A stretch of DNA of 64,000 nt, taken from assembly GCA_947302515.1 (NCBI GenBank), contig CAMYVT010000002.1:26145-90144 (forward strand), read 5' to 3'. Shown in pieces: positions 26,250-35,070 of the stretch. The DNA comes from an uncultured Caryophanales bacterium (lineage in GTDB: Bacteria > Bacillota_I > Bacilli_A > RF39 > UBA660). The translations under genes were made by a program, and so were the position numbers. The notes under the pieces were generated by a model. The model was not told the origin of the DNA and did no database searches. It worked only from the letters and a program-made list of their open reading frames with translations. Numbering within the stretch: position 1 is the stretch's first letter; each line of letters starts with the position of its first letter.

Positions 26250-27551
26250 ATGATATTAGCAATTAATTGTAGTAGTTCTGAATTAAATAGCATCATGTAT
26301 ATCATAAGAAGTATTATGAATCTAATTATGATCATTGCTCCTATACTTGCAATAATCTCTTTTTCAGTACTTCTTACAAAAAAAGTAATAAACCCAGATG
26401 ATAAAAAAATAATAAGTAAAATTAAGAATGCTTTTCATGCTTTATTAATAATATTCTTTATCCCAGCAATAGTAACATGTTTAATGTATGCTTTAGGAGA
26501 TAATACAGAGATAAGTAGTTGTTACTTATCAGCAAAAAGTCCAAAATATAGTAGTGAATTTATTCCAACAGAGGAAGAAGAAGTAAAAGAAAGTGTAGTA
26601 ATAGTAAATGATGATAAATATGAAAAAGGTAATATTCATCAATTGGATTTTTCCTGTAAAAGTAATTATATAAAAGCACAATTTTCTTGTGATACCATCC
26701 ATATAGTAGAACACCACTATAAAGATTTTAATTATTATACTAAAGATAAAGTAATTTCAAGTTATGGTGGCTTTGATAAATGGATTGATTCTTTAGGAGG
26801 ATATTTTAAAGAATATTATATGAAAGATGTAAAAGAAGTAACTAGAGCAGCAGAATTTCAAAAAATATCAGAATATGTTTTTGGTTTAATGTATATTCAT
26901 GGATTTGATTATTATAATAGTAATACATTAGATGAATATGATGAGGAAACTCATTATTGTAAATGGGGAGGAGGCTGTTTCTTATTGAAAGATCTTGCTG
27001 CAGCAAAAAAAGAAGCTGAAGAAAATCATACAGAAATAAATTTCAAGTTTCCTCAAGGAACAGATGATGCATTTTATCCAGGAGATATGATATATGGAGA
27101 TCACGGATATATGAATAGTAAAAATTTTGATCAAGCTATATCAGGAAAACTAATGACTACAAATTGTAATACTTCAGTAGATATGGTTTATTATAAGGCA
27201 AAAATATTGGGAACATCAAAAAGACCATATGGATCAGCTAATGTTGCTGCACAAGCAAAAGATAAAAATAATAAAATTATAACTGACTTTAAAAATCTAC
27301 AAATAGGTGATATATTACATTTTTATAATCAGAAAGTTGATCCTGGAAAACCATCAACATGGAAAGGCTGGAAACATGTTGCATACGTAGGAGAAATTAA
27401 TTATAAAACAGGTGTAATAACAGCATATGATGGAGGAAGTTATTTCATGAATAATAGAAATCATAAATGGACATTTAATAGAAATAAAACAACATCATCA
27501 TTAGCAGGATATGAAGGATGGAGTGCAATTAGAGTAATTGATTTAAAATAA
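26250..27551 (+). CDS. Membrane protein with NlpC/P60-like C-terminal domain
   Basis: The 433-residue product has two N-terminal membrane helices (about residues 15-42 and 65-88) separated by a basic loop, a layout like TrbC/VirB2-type small membrane proteins. A 200-residue middle part follows. The C-terminal 150 residues look like a cysteine peptidase: TTNCNTSVDMVYYKA (Cys near 306), GDILHFYNQ and WKHVAYVGEI (His near 376), then AYDGGSY. The catalytic domain should face outward and act on the wall. No close family is recognised. A terminator follows the stop directly. Confidence 0.65.
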   Translation: MILAINCSSSELNSIMYIIRSIMNLIMIIAPILAIISFSVLLTKKVINPDDKKIISKIKNAFHALLIIFFIPAIVTCLMYALGDNTEISSCYLSAKSPKYSSEFIPTEEEEVKESVVIVNDDKYEKGNIHQLDFSCKSNYIKAQFSCDTIHIVEHHYKDFNYYTKDKVISSYGGFDKWIDSLGGYFKEYYMKDVKEVTRAAEFQKISEYVFGLMYIHGFDYYNSNTLDEYDEETHYCKWGGGCFLLKDLAAAKKEAEENHTEINFKFPQGTDDAFYPGDMIYGDHGYMNSKNFDQAISGKLMTTNCNTSVDMVYYKAKILGTSKRPYGSANVAAQAKDKNNKIITDFKNLQIGDILHFYNQKVDPGKPSTWKGWKHVAYVGEINYKTGVITAYDGGSYFMNNRNHKWTFNRNKTTSSLAGYEGWSAIRVIDLK

Positions 27552-27578
27552 AAAAAAGAACATCAGTTCTTTTTTTTA
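27551..27578. terminator. Bidirectional terminator
   Basis: GAAC, loop ATCA and GTTC flanked by a long A-run and a long T-run, between two convergent genes. Confidence 0.7.
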
Positions 27579-28028
27579 ATATCCTGTAGAATAATCATCA
27601 TCATATTCTAAATTACTCCAGTCAGTATTTTCAATGTTTGACCATTCATTATTAATGATATCATTAATTGTGTTAGTGAAGCTAGGCATAAAAGCAAAGT
27701 AAAGAATTAATATAATAATTGCAATTGAAGACATAATAATACCAGCAATTGATAATCCTTTTCCTTTTCCTCCAACTTTAGGTGCATTTACTAAACCTAT
27801 AATTGAAAATATTAAACCTAAAACACTCAAGAACCCACAACATAATAAAGAAATTAATGATAGAACAAAACCAGCAACAGCTATTCCATTTCCTTTTTCA
27901 GTAGCAACAGGTTGTTGAACAGTTACTGTATTAGTAACTGCACCACCATTTACTGGAGTTCCGCAATTACTACAAACATTAGCACTATCTTCTATTTCTT
28001 TACCGCAACTAGTACAAAACTTTGACAT
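27576..28028 (-). CDS. Zinc-ribbon DUF4190-type membrane protein
   Basis: The 150-residue product begins with a zinc ribbon (MSKFCTSCGKEIEDSANVCS followed by NCG). Two membrane helices come next (AVAGFVLSLISLLCCGFLSV and IAGIIMSSIAIIILILYFAF) with a GLVNAPKVGGKGKGLSIAG turn between them, the DUF4190 pattern. An acidic tail with repeated SNIENTDW/SNLEYDDD ends it. Its role is unknown. It stands alone between terminators. Confidence 0.75.
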   Translation of the reverse strand: MSKFCTSCGKEIEDSANVCSNCGTPVNGGAVTNTVTVQQPVATEKGNGIAVAGFVLSLISLLCCGFLSVLGLIFSIIGLVNAPKVGGKGKGLSIAGIIMSSIAIIILILYFAFMPSFTNTINDIINNEWSNIENTDWSNLEYDDDYSTGY

Positions 28029-28081
28029 ATAATTCTCCTCTCTATAATTACATTATAAAATAAACTTGAAAGAATAACAAT

Positions 28082-28108
28082 AAAAAAACCACTAAGTGTG
28101 GTTTTTTT
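28082..28108 (-). terminator. Terminator of the NfeD/SPFH operon
   Basis: AAACCACAC-type stem with loop TTAG and return arm, followed by a 7-T run on the minus strand. Confidence 0.75.
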
Positions 28109-28991
28109 AATCTTTTTTTAGAGACTCAGCAATTGCTGTTCCAGCAGTAACTATACCTTGTAAATCACTAGGAACAATTATTTTAGTAGCATTACCATTA
28201 GCAACTTCTACCATTGCTTCATAACTTTTTAATTTAAGAACTGCTTCATCCATTTTAGCTTCTTTTAATAATTTTAAACCAGTAGCTGTAGCTTCTTGAA
28301 TCTTAATAATAGCCTCTGCTTCACCTTGAGCAGCAAGAATTTTAGCTTCTTTTTCAGCATCTGCTCTAAGAATAGTACTTTGTTTTTCACCTTCAGCAAT
28401 TAAGATAGCAGCTTTCTTCTCTCCTTCAGCCTTTAATATAGCTTCACGTCTTTCACGTTCAGCTCTCATTTGTTTTTCCATAGACTCTTGAATATCTCTA
28501 GGAGGTAAAATATTCTTAACCTCAACACGATTAACTTTAACACCCCATGGATCAGTAGCTTCATCAAGAATACTTCTCATCTTAGTATTAATAACATCAC
28601 GTGAAGTAAGAGTTTCATCAAGTTCAAGTTCACCAATAATATTACGTAACGTAGTAGCAGTTAAATTCTCAATTGCATTAATAGGGTTTTCTACACCATA
28701 AGTATATAATTTAGAATCAGTAATTTGAAAATATACAACAGTATCAATTTGCATAGTAACATTATCTTTTGTAATAACAGGTTGTGGAGCAAAATCCTTA
28801 ACGATTTCTTTTAAACTAACATTATTAGCAACTCTTTCAATAAAAGGTATTACATAATGAAGTCCAGTTTGCATTGTTCTATGATAAGCTCCTAATCTTT
28901 CAACAACAAATGCTTTTGATTGTGGAATTATTTTAATTCCTGATGCAGCAATCACTACAATGACAATAATAACAATTAATCCATATCCCAT
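28107..28991 (-). CDS. SPFH/band 7 (stomatin-like) membrane protein
   Basis: The 294-residue product has an N-terminal membrane helix, then a band 7 domain (VVERLGAYHRTMQTGLHYVI; PPRDIQESMEKQMRAERERR) and a long Ala/Glu-rich helix with repeated AEGEKKAAILIAEGEKQST. This is the slipin/QmcA type that forms membrane microdomain scaffolds. The NfeD gene sits 2 bases upstream; NfeD proteins are known partners of SPFH proteins, so the pair probably forms one complex. Confidence 0.93.
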   Translation of the reverse strand: MGYGLIVIIVIVVIAASGIKIIPQSKAFVVERLGAYHRTMQTGLHYVIPFIERVANNVSLKEIVKDFAPQPVITKDNVTMQIDTVVYFQITDSKLYTYGVENPINAIENLTATTLRNIIGELELDETLTSRDVINTKMRSILDEATDPWGVKVNRVEVKNILPPRDIQESMEKQMRAERERREAILKAEGEKKAAILIAEGEKQSTILRADAEKEAKILAAQGEAEAIIKIQEATATGLKLLKEAKMDEAVLKLKSYEAMVEVANGNATKIIVPSDLQGIVTAGTAIAESLKKD

Positions 28992-28993
28992 TT

Positions 28994-29428
28994 TTAATCT
29001 TCCTCCTTCTTAACAATGAGTTTAACCCCTTCAATATCAAGCACTTTTACTTTTGTACCAACACTAATTTTTTCATCAGCACAAGCAGTCCAAATATTAC
29101 CAAAAACTTTAACTTCACCATAATTATTCTTACTAATTTCCTTAGTAACTTCTCCAATTTTACCAATCACACGGTCAGAATTAGTTGGAGTTACTTGAAA
29201 TCCTTTAAATTTCTTAATTAATGGCTTAGTAATTAATAGTGCTACAATACTCACTATTAAAAAGACAATTACTTGAATTACTATCGAATCAGTTACAAAA
29301 GACGAAATCATCGCCGCTAAAGCACCTATAGCAAACCAAATAGTAACAAGATTCACAGTAATTATCTCAATAAATAGTAGAATAAGAAAAGCAACAAACC
29401 ATGCAATTATATAAGACATTAAACTCAC
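28994..29428 (-). CDS. NfeD-like membrane protein
   Basis: The 144-residue short-form NfeD has three or so membrane helices (residues 5-85), then a cytoplasmic OB-fold of about 60 residues (IGKIGEVTKEISKNNYGEVK; ISVGTKVKVLDIEGVKLIVK). It lacks the serine protease part of long NfeD proteins. Spacing of 2 bases to the SPFH gene indicates tight co-translation and a shared complex in membrane organisation. Confidence 0.88.
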   Translation of the reverse strand: MSLMSYIIAWFVAFLILLFIEIITVNLVTIWFAIGALAAMISSFVTDSIVIQVIVFLIVSIVALLITKPLIKKFKGFQVTPTNSDRVIGKIGEVTKEISKNNYGEVKVFGNIWTACADEKISVGTKVKVLDIEGVKLIVKKEED

Positions 29429-29539
29429 CTCTATTTAAATTATATGTCAAATAAGTGTCATTTTCAACAAAAATCTGTCAATTTTACTATTTAGTTTTTT
29501 TTTCTATATTATAATTATAGTAAAGATAGGAGTGTCTCT

Positions 29540-30283
29540 ATGAAATTGAATAAAAAGGAAATTCAAATACTTTCAATTTTTATAGCCATATGGGGTGTTT
29601 TCTTCGTGATTAGTGGCACTGTTATGAGTATGGATAAAAAAACAATAACTAAAAAAATATACTCAATCGATGTATCTACAAAACAAATATCAAAAGTTCA
29701 AGCAAAGAAAAATGAAATAATATTAAAAGATATAACTATTCTAGAAGCATCTCCTCTAAGTACAAGTATAAAAGACTATCTTAAAAATCCAGATCAAATA
29801 AGTGATGATATGTTAAAACAACTAGAGCAAAACTTAGACACATCATCAGTAAATATTAATCAACCGGGGACATATGTTTATACAATTACATACAAGAAAA
29901 AATTATATCAAGCAAAAATAACAATTAAAGCAAAAGAATTACCAAAAGTTAATATAACTCTAAAAGAAAAAAATATGCCTACTACTGGAACAATATCAAG
30001 AAATATTAGAGACTATATATATGAAGATATTACTGATGAAGTATTTAATAATATGGTATTAGATCTAAAAGAAGTAATAGCTCATCAAAAGATTCCAGGA
30101 AAATATAAATATGCAATTATTTATAATGATACAACATATTACGGAGACTTCATCATTCATGAACCAGTAGAAGTAACAACAACCAGAATTGTATGTCCTA
30201 CAGGTTCTACTCAAGATCCAAATAATAACACTTGTATATGTCAAACTGGAACTTATAATCCAAATACAAAAACATGTGAATAA
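29540..30283 (+). CDS. Membrane-anchored protein with two Ig-like repeats
   Basis: The 247-residue product has an N-terminal helix (about residues 9-32). Two similar units of about 75 residues follow; each has an IKDYLKNPDQISDDMLKQL- or IRDYIYEDITDEVFNNM-like helix, then INQPGTYVYTITYKKKLYQA or HQKIPGKYKYAIIYNDTTYY. The tail VCPTGSTQDPNNNTCICQTG has spaced cysteines. It is probably an extracytoplasmic adaptor; no family is recognised. TATAAT at 29510-29515 and AGGAG before the ATG support expression. Confidence 0.6.
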   Translation: MKLNKKEIQILSIFIAIWGVFFVISGTVMSMDKKTITKKIYSIDVSTKQISKVQAKKNEIILKDITILEASPLSTSIKDYLKNPDQISDDMLKQLEQNLDTSSVNINQPGTYVYTITYKKKLYQAKITIKAKELPKVNITLKEKNMPTTGTISRNIRDYIYEDITDEVFNNMVLDLKEVIAHQKIPGKYKYAIIYNDTTYYGDFIIHEPVEVTTTRIVCPTGSTQDPNNNTCICQTGTYNPNTKTCE

Positions 30284-30309
30284 AAAAGAACTTAAAAAGC
30301 TCTTTTTAT
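30283..30309. terminator. Probable bidirectional terminator
   Basis: AAAAAGA-CTT and AAG-TCTTTTT arms form an imperfect stem between two convergent genes, with T-rich flanks both ways. Confidence 0.5.
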
Positions 30310-31721
30310 TTTTCTTTCAACACTTCATTAATCTTAGCAGAAGCATTATTAACAGTATCCATATATGGATCTAAAGTATATATATCTCCAGTATTCCAAT
30401 GATTTCTTGCTTTACCATCTTTTCCATCTACGCTTTGTTCAATTATTTCAAAATTAGGATTATCAATTCCCTCTTTAATTATTTCTTTTATCATTCTTTT
30501 ATTAATATCTGTAGTATATAATCCATCAAAAGAATCTAACGTTTCAGAATAATTTTTAATAGTAGAAGTACTTGCTAATTTGTGAATAATATTAACTAGT
30601 ATTTTTCTACAATTATCTTGTCTTCCTCTTTCACCATTAGGAATATTTTTTCTTTCCCTAGCTATAGCTAAAGCCTCCACACCAGTATAAGTATTACATC
30701 CTGAACTAACATATAATTTTTGTCCCTTATCAGCATAACTACCAACATTCATATCATGAGTAGTATTAAAATCATAATCAGAACAAAACTCTACTCCACC
30801 AATGGTATCAACAACTTTAACTAAACTATTTGTATAAAATGTAAGATTATAATCAATTTTAGTATTAAATAAGTGTTCTAAAGCATCCTTTGTAACATTT
30901 TGATTAACAACACCTAAAGCAGTTAAAGAATCTTTTGCTCCATAAGCAGGAATATCAATATAGTAATCTCTAGGAATAGAAGTTAATACAATCTTATGTG
31001 ATCTCAAATTAACAGTAGCAATTAAATTATAATCTCTCCATTTACCAGTATAATCTAATCCACTAACATATACATTAAAAGAATCTGGAATATCATCTTT
31101 TAATTTATATTCTTCATAAGCATCAAATTCTTTAATAATTTTAAACATATCTTCTGATAAAGTATTACTAGAACCAATAATAAATGAGAATTCATCACTA
31201 GGAAGTAAAAAATATGTATTATTCTTATATACATTTTCAAAAGTATAATATGTATATCCACCATACTCTATTTCATGATAATTAAAATTACCCAATATTT
31301 CTTTAGCAGATTCAATTCCAATACTACTTCCACTATAAGAAATAGTCTCTTCTGAAGATAATTCATCTGCACTATTAATTTGATTCATACTACCAGTAAT
31401 TAAATAATAATGAGTTTTTACTTTATAAGTATCAATAGCAAAACTCTTATCAAAATACTTATTAGTTTCATTAATATAATAATATCCAATACAATTACCT
31501 ATAATACTAATAATAAATAATATTATTCCAAGAATCATTAAAAACTTATTTTTTAAATTATATAGTAATAAACCAATTAAGAATAATAGTATTTCACCAA
31601 CAATAATTATTCTAAAATACTTAGTAGGAATAACATTTAATCTAACAATAACCATTATAGTAAGAACCATTACTATAAAAACTATAATACTAAATATATT
31701 TTTTAATAATCTCTTCTTCAT
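30306..31721 (-). CDS. LytR-CpsA-Psr (LCP) family protein
   Basis: The 471-residue product has three N-terminal membrane helices (within residues 1-90), an accessory region, then the LCP domain. LCP marks are LRSHKIVLTSIPRDYYIDIP (the Arg/Asp that bind the lipid pyrophosphate), YNLTFYTNSLVKVVDTIGGV and ALAIARERKNIPNGERGRQD. LCP enzymes attach secondary wall polymers such as teichoic acids or capsule to peptidoglycan outside the membrane. The presence of such a polymer is therefore implied. The gene stands alone between terminators. Confidence 0.93.
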   Translation of the reverse strand: MKKRLLKNIFSIIVFIVMVLTIMVIVRLNVIPTKYFRIIIVGEILLFLIGLLLYNLKNKFLMILGIILFIISIIGNCIGYYYINETNKYFDKSFAIDTYKVKTHYYLITGSMNQINSADELSSEETISYSGSSIGIESAKEILGNFNYHEIEYGGYTYYTFENVYKNNTYFLLPSDEFSFIIGSSNTLSEDMFKIIKEFDAYEEYKLKDDIPDSFNVYVSGLDYTGKWRDYNLIATVNLRSHKIVLTSIPRDYYIDIPAYGAKDSLTALGVVNQNVTKDALEHLFNTKIDYNLTFYTNSLVKVVDTIGGVEFCSDYDFNTTHDMNVGSYADKGQKLYVSSGCNTYTGVEALAIARERKNIPNGERGRQDNCRKILVNIIHKLASTSTIKNYSETLDSFDGLYTTDINKRMIKEIIKEGIDNPNFEIIEQSVDGKDGKARNHWNTGDIYTLDPYMDTVNNASAKINEVLKEK

Positions 31722-31767
31722 GTAATAACACTCCCTCTTAAACTAATAGTATTATAACATAATAAAC

Positions 31768-31796
31768 AAAAAAATCTAGGAAATCTAGATTTTTAA
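31768..31796 (-). terminator. Terminator of fhs
   Basis: AATCTAG, short loop and CTAGATT with flanking T-run on the minus strand, immediately after the fhs stop. Confidence 0.8.
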
Positions 31797-33410
31797 TTAA
31801 CTCAAATTAACAATATTACCATCAACCACATCAATTAATTCACAATTAGGTTTACGAGATAGTCCAGGCATAGTCATAATATCACCTAAAAGTACAGTAA
31901 TAATACCTGCTCCATTATATAATTGAACATCTCTAACTGTAACATCAAAATCTTTAGGTACTCCTAATTTTTTAGGATCATCTGATAAAGAATATTGTGT
32001 TTTTGCAACACAAACAGGAAGATTAGCAAGATTGTTTTTCTTAATATCTTCAATTTTCTCTTTAGCAAGCTTACTAAAATGAACTTTTTTAGCACCATAA
32101 ATATCTTTACAAATCTTTCTTACTTTACTTTCAATAGGACTATCTAGTTTATAAAGAACTTTAAATTTGCCCTTAGGAGCTTCAATAATCTTATTAGCAA
32201 GATCAATTGCACCTTCTCCTCCATCAGCATATGCACTAGAAACAGTAAAAGTATAACCCATCTTTTCAGCATGTTTTCTTACTAAATCAATTTCTTCATC
32301 AGTATCAGTATTAAACTTATTTAAACAAACTATTACATTAACACCATATCTTTTTAAATTATTATAATGTTTATCAAGATTTTCAAATCCTTTTATTAAA
32401 GCATCATTATTCTTTTCAAATATTTGATCTTTAGGAACTCCGCCATGATACTTCATAGCTTTAATAGTCGCAACTAAAACAACAGCATGAGGTTTTAAAT
32501 TACCTAGTCTACATTTAATATCTAAGAATTTTTCAGCACCTAAGTCAGCTCCAAATCCGGCCTCAGTAACAACATAATCAGCATAACTTAAAGCCGTTTT
32601 AGTAGCAACTAAACTATTACATCCATGAGCTATATTAGCAAAAGGCCCCCCATGAATAATTGTAGGGGTGTTTTCTAGTGTTTGTACTAGGTTAGGTTTA
32701 AATGCTTCTAATAACAAAGCAACTAAACTTCCTTCAATATTTAAATCTCTAACATAAATAAATTCACCTTTACTATTAGTACCAACAATAATATTACCTA
32801 GTTTTTCTCTTAAATCATCAAGTGATGTTGCTAAACAGAAAAGTGCCATTATTTCACAAGCAGATGTAATAGTAAAACTATCATGTCTTGTTCCAAGATC
32901 AACATCACGTAGTGCTCTATCATTAACATCCAAACACCTTTTAAATAATACATTTTGTATATCTAAACTATTACCAAAATAAATATGATTATCAATAGCT
33001 GCACTAATTAAATTATTAGCAGAAGTAATAGCATGAAAATCACCAGTAAAATGAAGATTAATGTCTTCCATAGGAACAACTTGAGAATAACCTCCACCAG
33101 TAGCTCCACCTTTCATACCAAATACAGGTCCCATAGATGGCTCCCTTAAAGCAATAATAATCTTTTTACCAAGCTTATGTAGAGCATCTCCTAAACCAAT
33201 ACTAACAGTAGTTTTACCTTCACCCATAGGAGTAGGACTAATAGCAGTAACAAGAATTAATTTACCCTGTTTTTTACGATTATTATTACTATTTATTTTA
33301 GCTTTATAATTACCATATAATTCCAAATTATTCTTTTTTAAACCAATCTTTTTTCCAACGTCTAAAATATTCATTTTATTACTATTTCTAGATATTTCTA
33401 TATCTGTCAT
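31797..33410 (-). CDS. fhs: Formate-tetrahydrofolate ligase
   Basis: The 537-residue enzyme makes 10-formyl-tetrahydrofolate from formate, ATP and tetrahydrofolate, feeding purine and formyl-Met synthesis. The ATP loop is TAISPTPMGEGKTTVSIGL, followed by ALREPSMGPVFGMKGGATGG and, later, EAGFGADLGAEKFLDIKCR. Length is near the usual 555, slightly short. The ATG at 33410 is preferred, six bases after GAGGTG; the frame extends 60 bases further without another good site. An FNT-type formate/nitrite channel gene lies at 44379-44969 and could supply formate. Confidence 0.97.
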   Translation of the reverse strand: MTDIEISRNSNKMNILDVGKKIGLKKNNLELYGNYKAKINSNNNRKKQGKLILVTAISPTPMGEGKTTVSIGLGDALHKLGKKIIIALREPSMGPVFGMKGGATGGGYSQVVPMEDINLHFTGDFHAITSANNLISAAIDNHIYFGNSLDIQNVLFKRCLDVNDRALRDVDLGTRHDSFTITSACEIMALFCLATSLDDLREKLGNIIVGTNSKGEFIYVRDLNIEGSLVALLLEAFKPNLVQTLENTPTIIHGGPFANIAHGCNSLVATKTALSYADYVVTEAGFGADLGAEKFLDIKCRLGNLKPHAVVLVATIKAMKYHGGVPKDQIFEKNNDALIKGFENLDKHYNNLKRYGVNVIVCLNKFNTDTDEEIDLVRKHAEKMGYTFTVSSAYADGGEGAIDLANKIIEAPKGKFKVLYKLDSPIESKVRKICKDIYGAKKVHFSKLAKEKIEDIKKNNLANLPVCVAKTQYSLSDDPKKLGVPKDFDVTVRDVQLYNGAGIITVLLGDIMTMPGLSRKPNCELIDVVDGNIVNLS

Positions 33411-33545
33411 CTCCATCACCTCATGAAATATTATAACATAGTAAACTTGTTTTTTTATAGCAAAAAACAATTAAAAAAACAAAAAATACTAAATAAAAAT
33501 ATAATTTTCAAAGACAATAGATTTATAAATAACTAAATGACTCAT

Positions 33546-33574
33546 TTGAATAAAATAATTATTAATCATATAAT
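33546..33574 (+). promoter_or_regulatory. Promoter of the thioester adhesin gene
   Basis: TTGAAT (33546-33551), a 17-base spacer and a perfect TATAAT (33569-33574). Confidence 0.75.
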
Positions 33575-33604
33575 TCAGTTCATTAAGAAAAAAGGAGGGA
33601 TTAT

Positions 33605-35038
33605 ATGAAAAAATTATTATTTTTCTTAATTATGATTATGACATTATTCTTAATCGGAAACACTAATGTATATGCTGAAGAACATAGCTTCTATGAAGCA
33701 GAATACTTAGATAAGATGTATATGAATAAATATGATTATTCTACAAACACAATATACTATCAAAGAGCAAGAAAATTTAGAGATAAAAAGACATATGCTG
33801 AAGTATATTGTATTGAGCCATTAACTTTCTTTAATGAAAATAGCACCTATTATGAAACAACTACTCCTAGAAATCTAACGCAAGCACAAATAGAAAGAAT
33901 TAAAAAAATTGCATATTTTGGTTATAGATATAAAAACCACGATGATGGCTCATGGTATGCTGTAGCACAATTAATGATATGGAGAGAAGCTAATCCAACA
34001 GGAGGAGATTTCTATTTTACCGATACATTAAATGGTAATAGAACAAATCAATTTGATTATCAAATAGATGAAATAAATAGATTAATAAATGAATATGATA
34101 ATGAAATATCAATTAATAATAAAACAATAACTATGGTAGAAGGAAGTACTAAAGAGATAGAAATTGGTAGTGTATTAAATTATTACACAACAAACAATCA
34201 AGAAATTGAAATAAACGATACAAGTATCATAATAAAAGATTTACCTGCAGGAGAATATTCAATAACTCTAACAAGAGAAAAAGAAAATTACTATAATACA
34301 CCAATAGTTATATATGAATCAGCTAATAGTCAAGACATGATGAAATGGGGCGATTTAGAAGAAAAAGAAGTTCATTTCAATATTCATGTAATTAATAACT
34401 ATATAGAATTAACAAAATTAGACGCTGATACTAATGATAATATTCCTCAAGGAGATGCCAAATTAGATGGAGCACTATATAAATTGTATAATGAAAATAA
34501 TGAAGAAATAGATAGTATAGAAATTATTAATAATAAAGGAACAATAAAAAATATACCATTTGGTACATATTATTTAAAAGAAATAATTCCAGGTACAGGT
34601 TATAATTTAAATGATGAAATATATGAAGTAATATTAAATGAACAAAATCCTAATAAAGAATTAACTGTAACAAATAAAGTAATAGAAAAAGAAATAACCA
34701 TACATAAAACCTATGGAGAAGATATTCCAGAAGAAAATATAGAATTTCAAATAATTAATAAACAAGATGAGATAACTGATCAAGGTAAAACTAATAGTCA
34801 AGGTAATGTATCATTTATATTACCATTTGGAGAGTATACTATTAAACAAATAAATACTACAGAAGGATATCAAATAAATAATCCATTTAAAATAACAATT
34901 GATAATTCAGAAAAAGAAACAATATCATTGCACGATTATGAAATACCAATACCAAATACTGGAGTAGATAAAATAAGCATCTTATCATTACTTTTATATA
35001 TTATAAAAAGTATATTTTTAAAGAGAATAATAGTCTAA
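33605..35038 (+). CDS. Thioester-domain, Cna-B-type surface adhesin with IPNTG sorting signal
   Basis: The 477-residue product has a signal peptide ending near VYAEE (residue 24). A thioester domain follows: VYCIEPL with Cys69 and YAVAQLMIWREA with Gln122, the Cys-Gln pair that forms the internal thioester in TED/TQXA adhesins. After a linker, two SpaA/Cna-B-like domains appear (ITELTKLDAD-type strands at ELTKLDADTNDN and ITIHKTYGED; Glu-bearing YYLKEIIPGTGYNL and YTIKQINTTEGYQI). The end is IPNTG (449-453), a hydrophobic stretch and KR, an LPxTG-like sortase signal. It should bind covalently to host surfaces. No sortase gene is in the window. AAGGAGGG precedes the start. Confidence 0.85.
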   Translation: MKKLLFFLIMIMTLFLIGNTNVYAEEHSFYEAEYLDKMYMNKYDYSTNTIYYQRARKFRDKKTYAEVYCIEPLTFFNENSTYYETTTPRNLTQAQIERIKKIAYFGYRYKNHDDGSWYAVAQLMIWREANPTGGDFYFTDTLNGNRTNQFDYQIDEINRLINEYDNEISINNKTITMVEGSTKEIEIGSVLNYYTTNNQEIEINDTSIIIKDLPAGEYSITLTREKENYYNTPIVIYESANSQDMMKWGDLEEKEVHFNIHVINNYIELTKLDADTNDNIPQGDAKLDGALYKLYNENNEEIDSIEIINNKGTIKNIPFGTYYLKEIIPGTGYNLNDEIYEVILNEQNPNKELTVTNKVIEKEITIHKTYGEDIPEENIEFQIINKQDEITDQGKTNSQGNVSFILPFGEYTIKQINTTEGYQINNPFKITIDNSEKETISLHDYEIPIPNTGVDKISILSLLLYIIKSIFLKRIIV

Positions 35039-35040
35039 TC

Positions 35041-35070
35041 AAAAAGAGTCATATTAATGACTCTCTTTTA
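35041..35070. terminator. Bidirectional terminator
   Basis: AAAGAGTCAT, loop ATTA and ATGACTCT with T-rich flanks, between the adhesin and protease genes; it overlaps the end of the protease gene. Confidence 0.75.
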
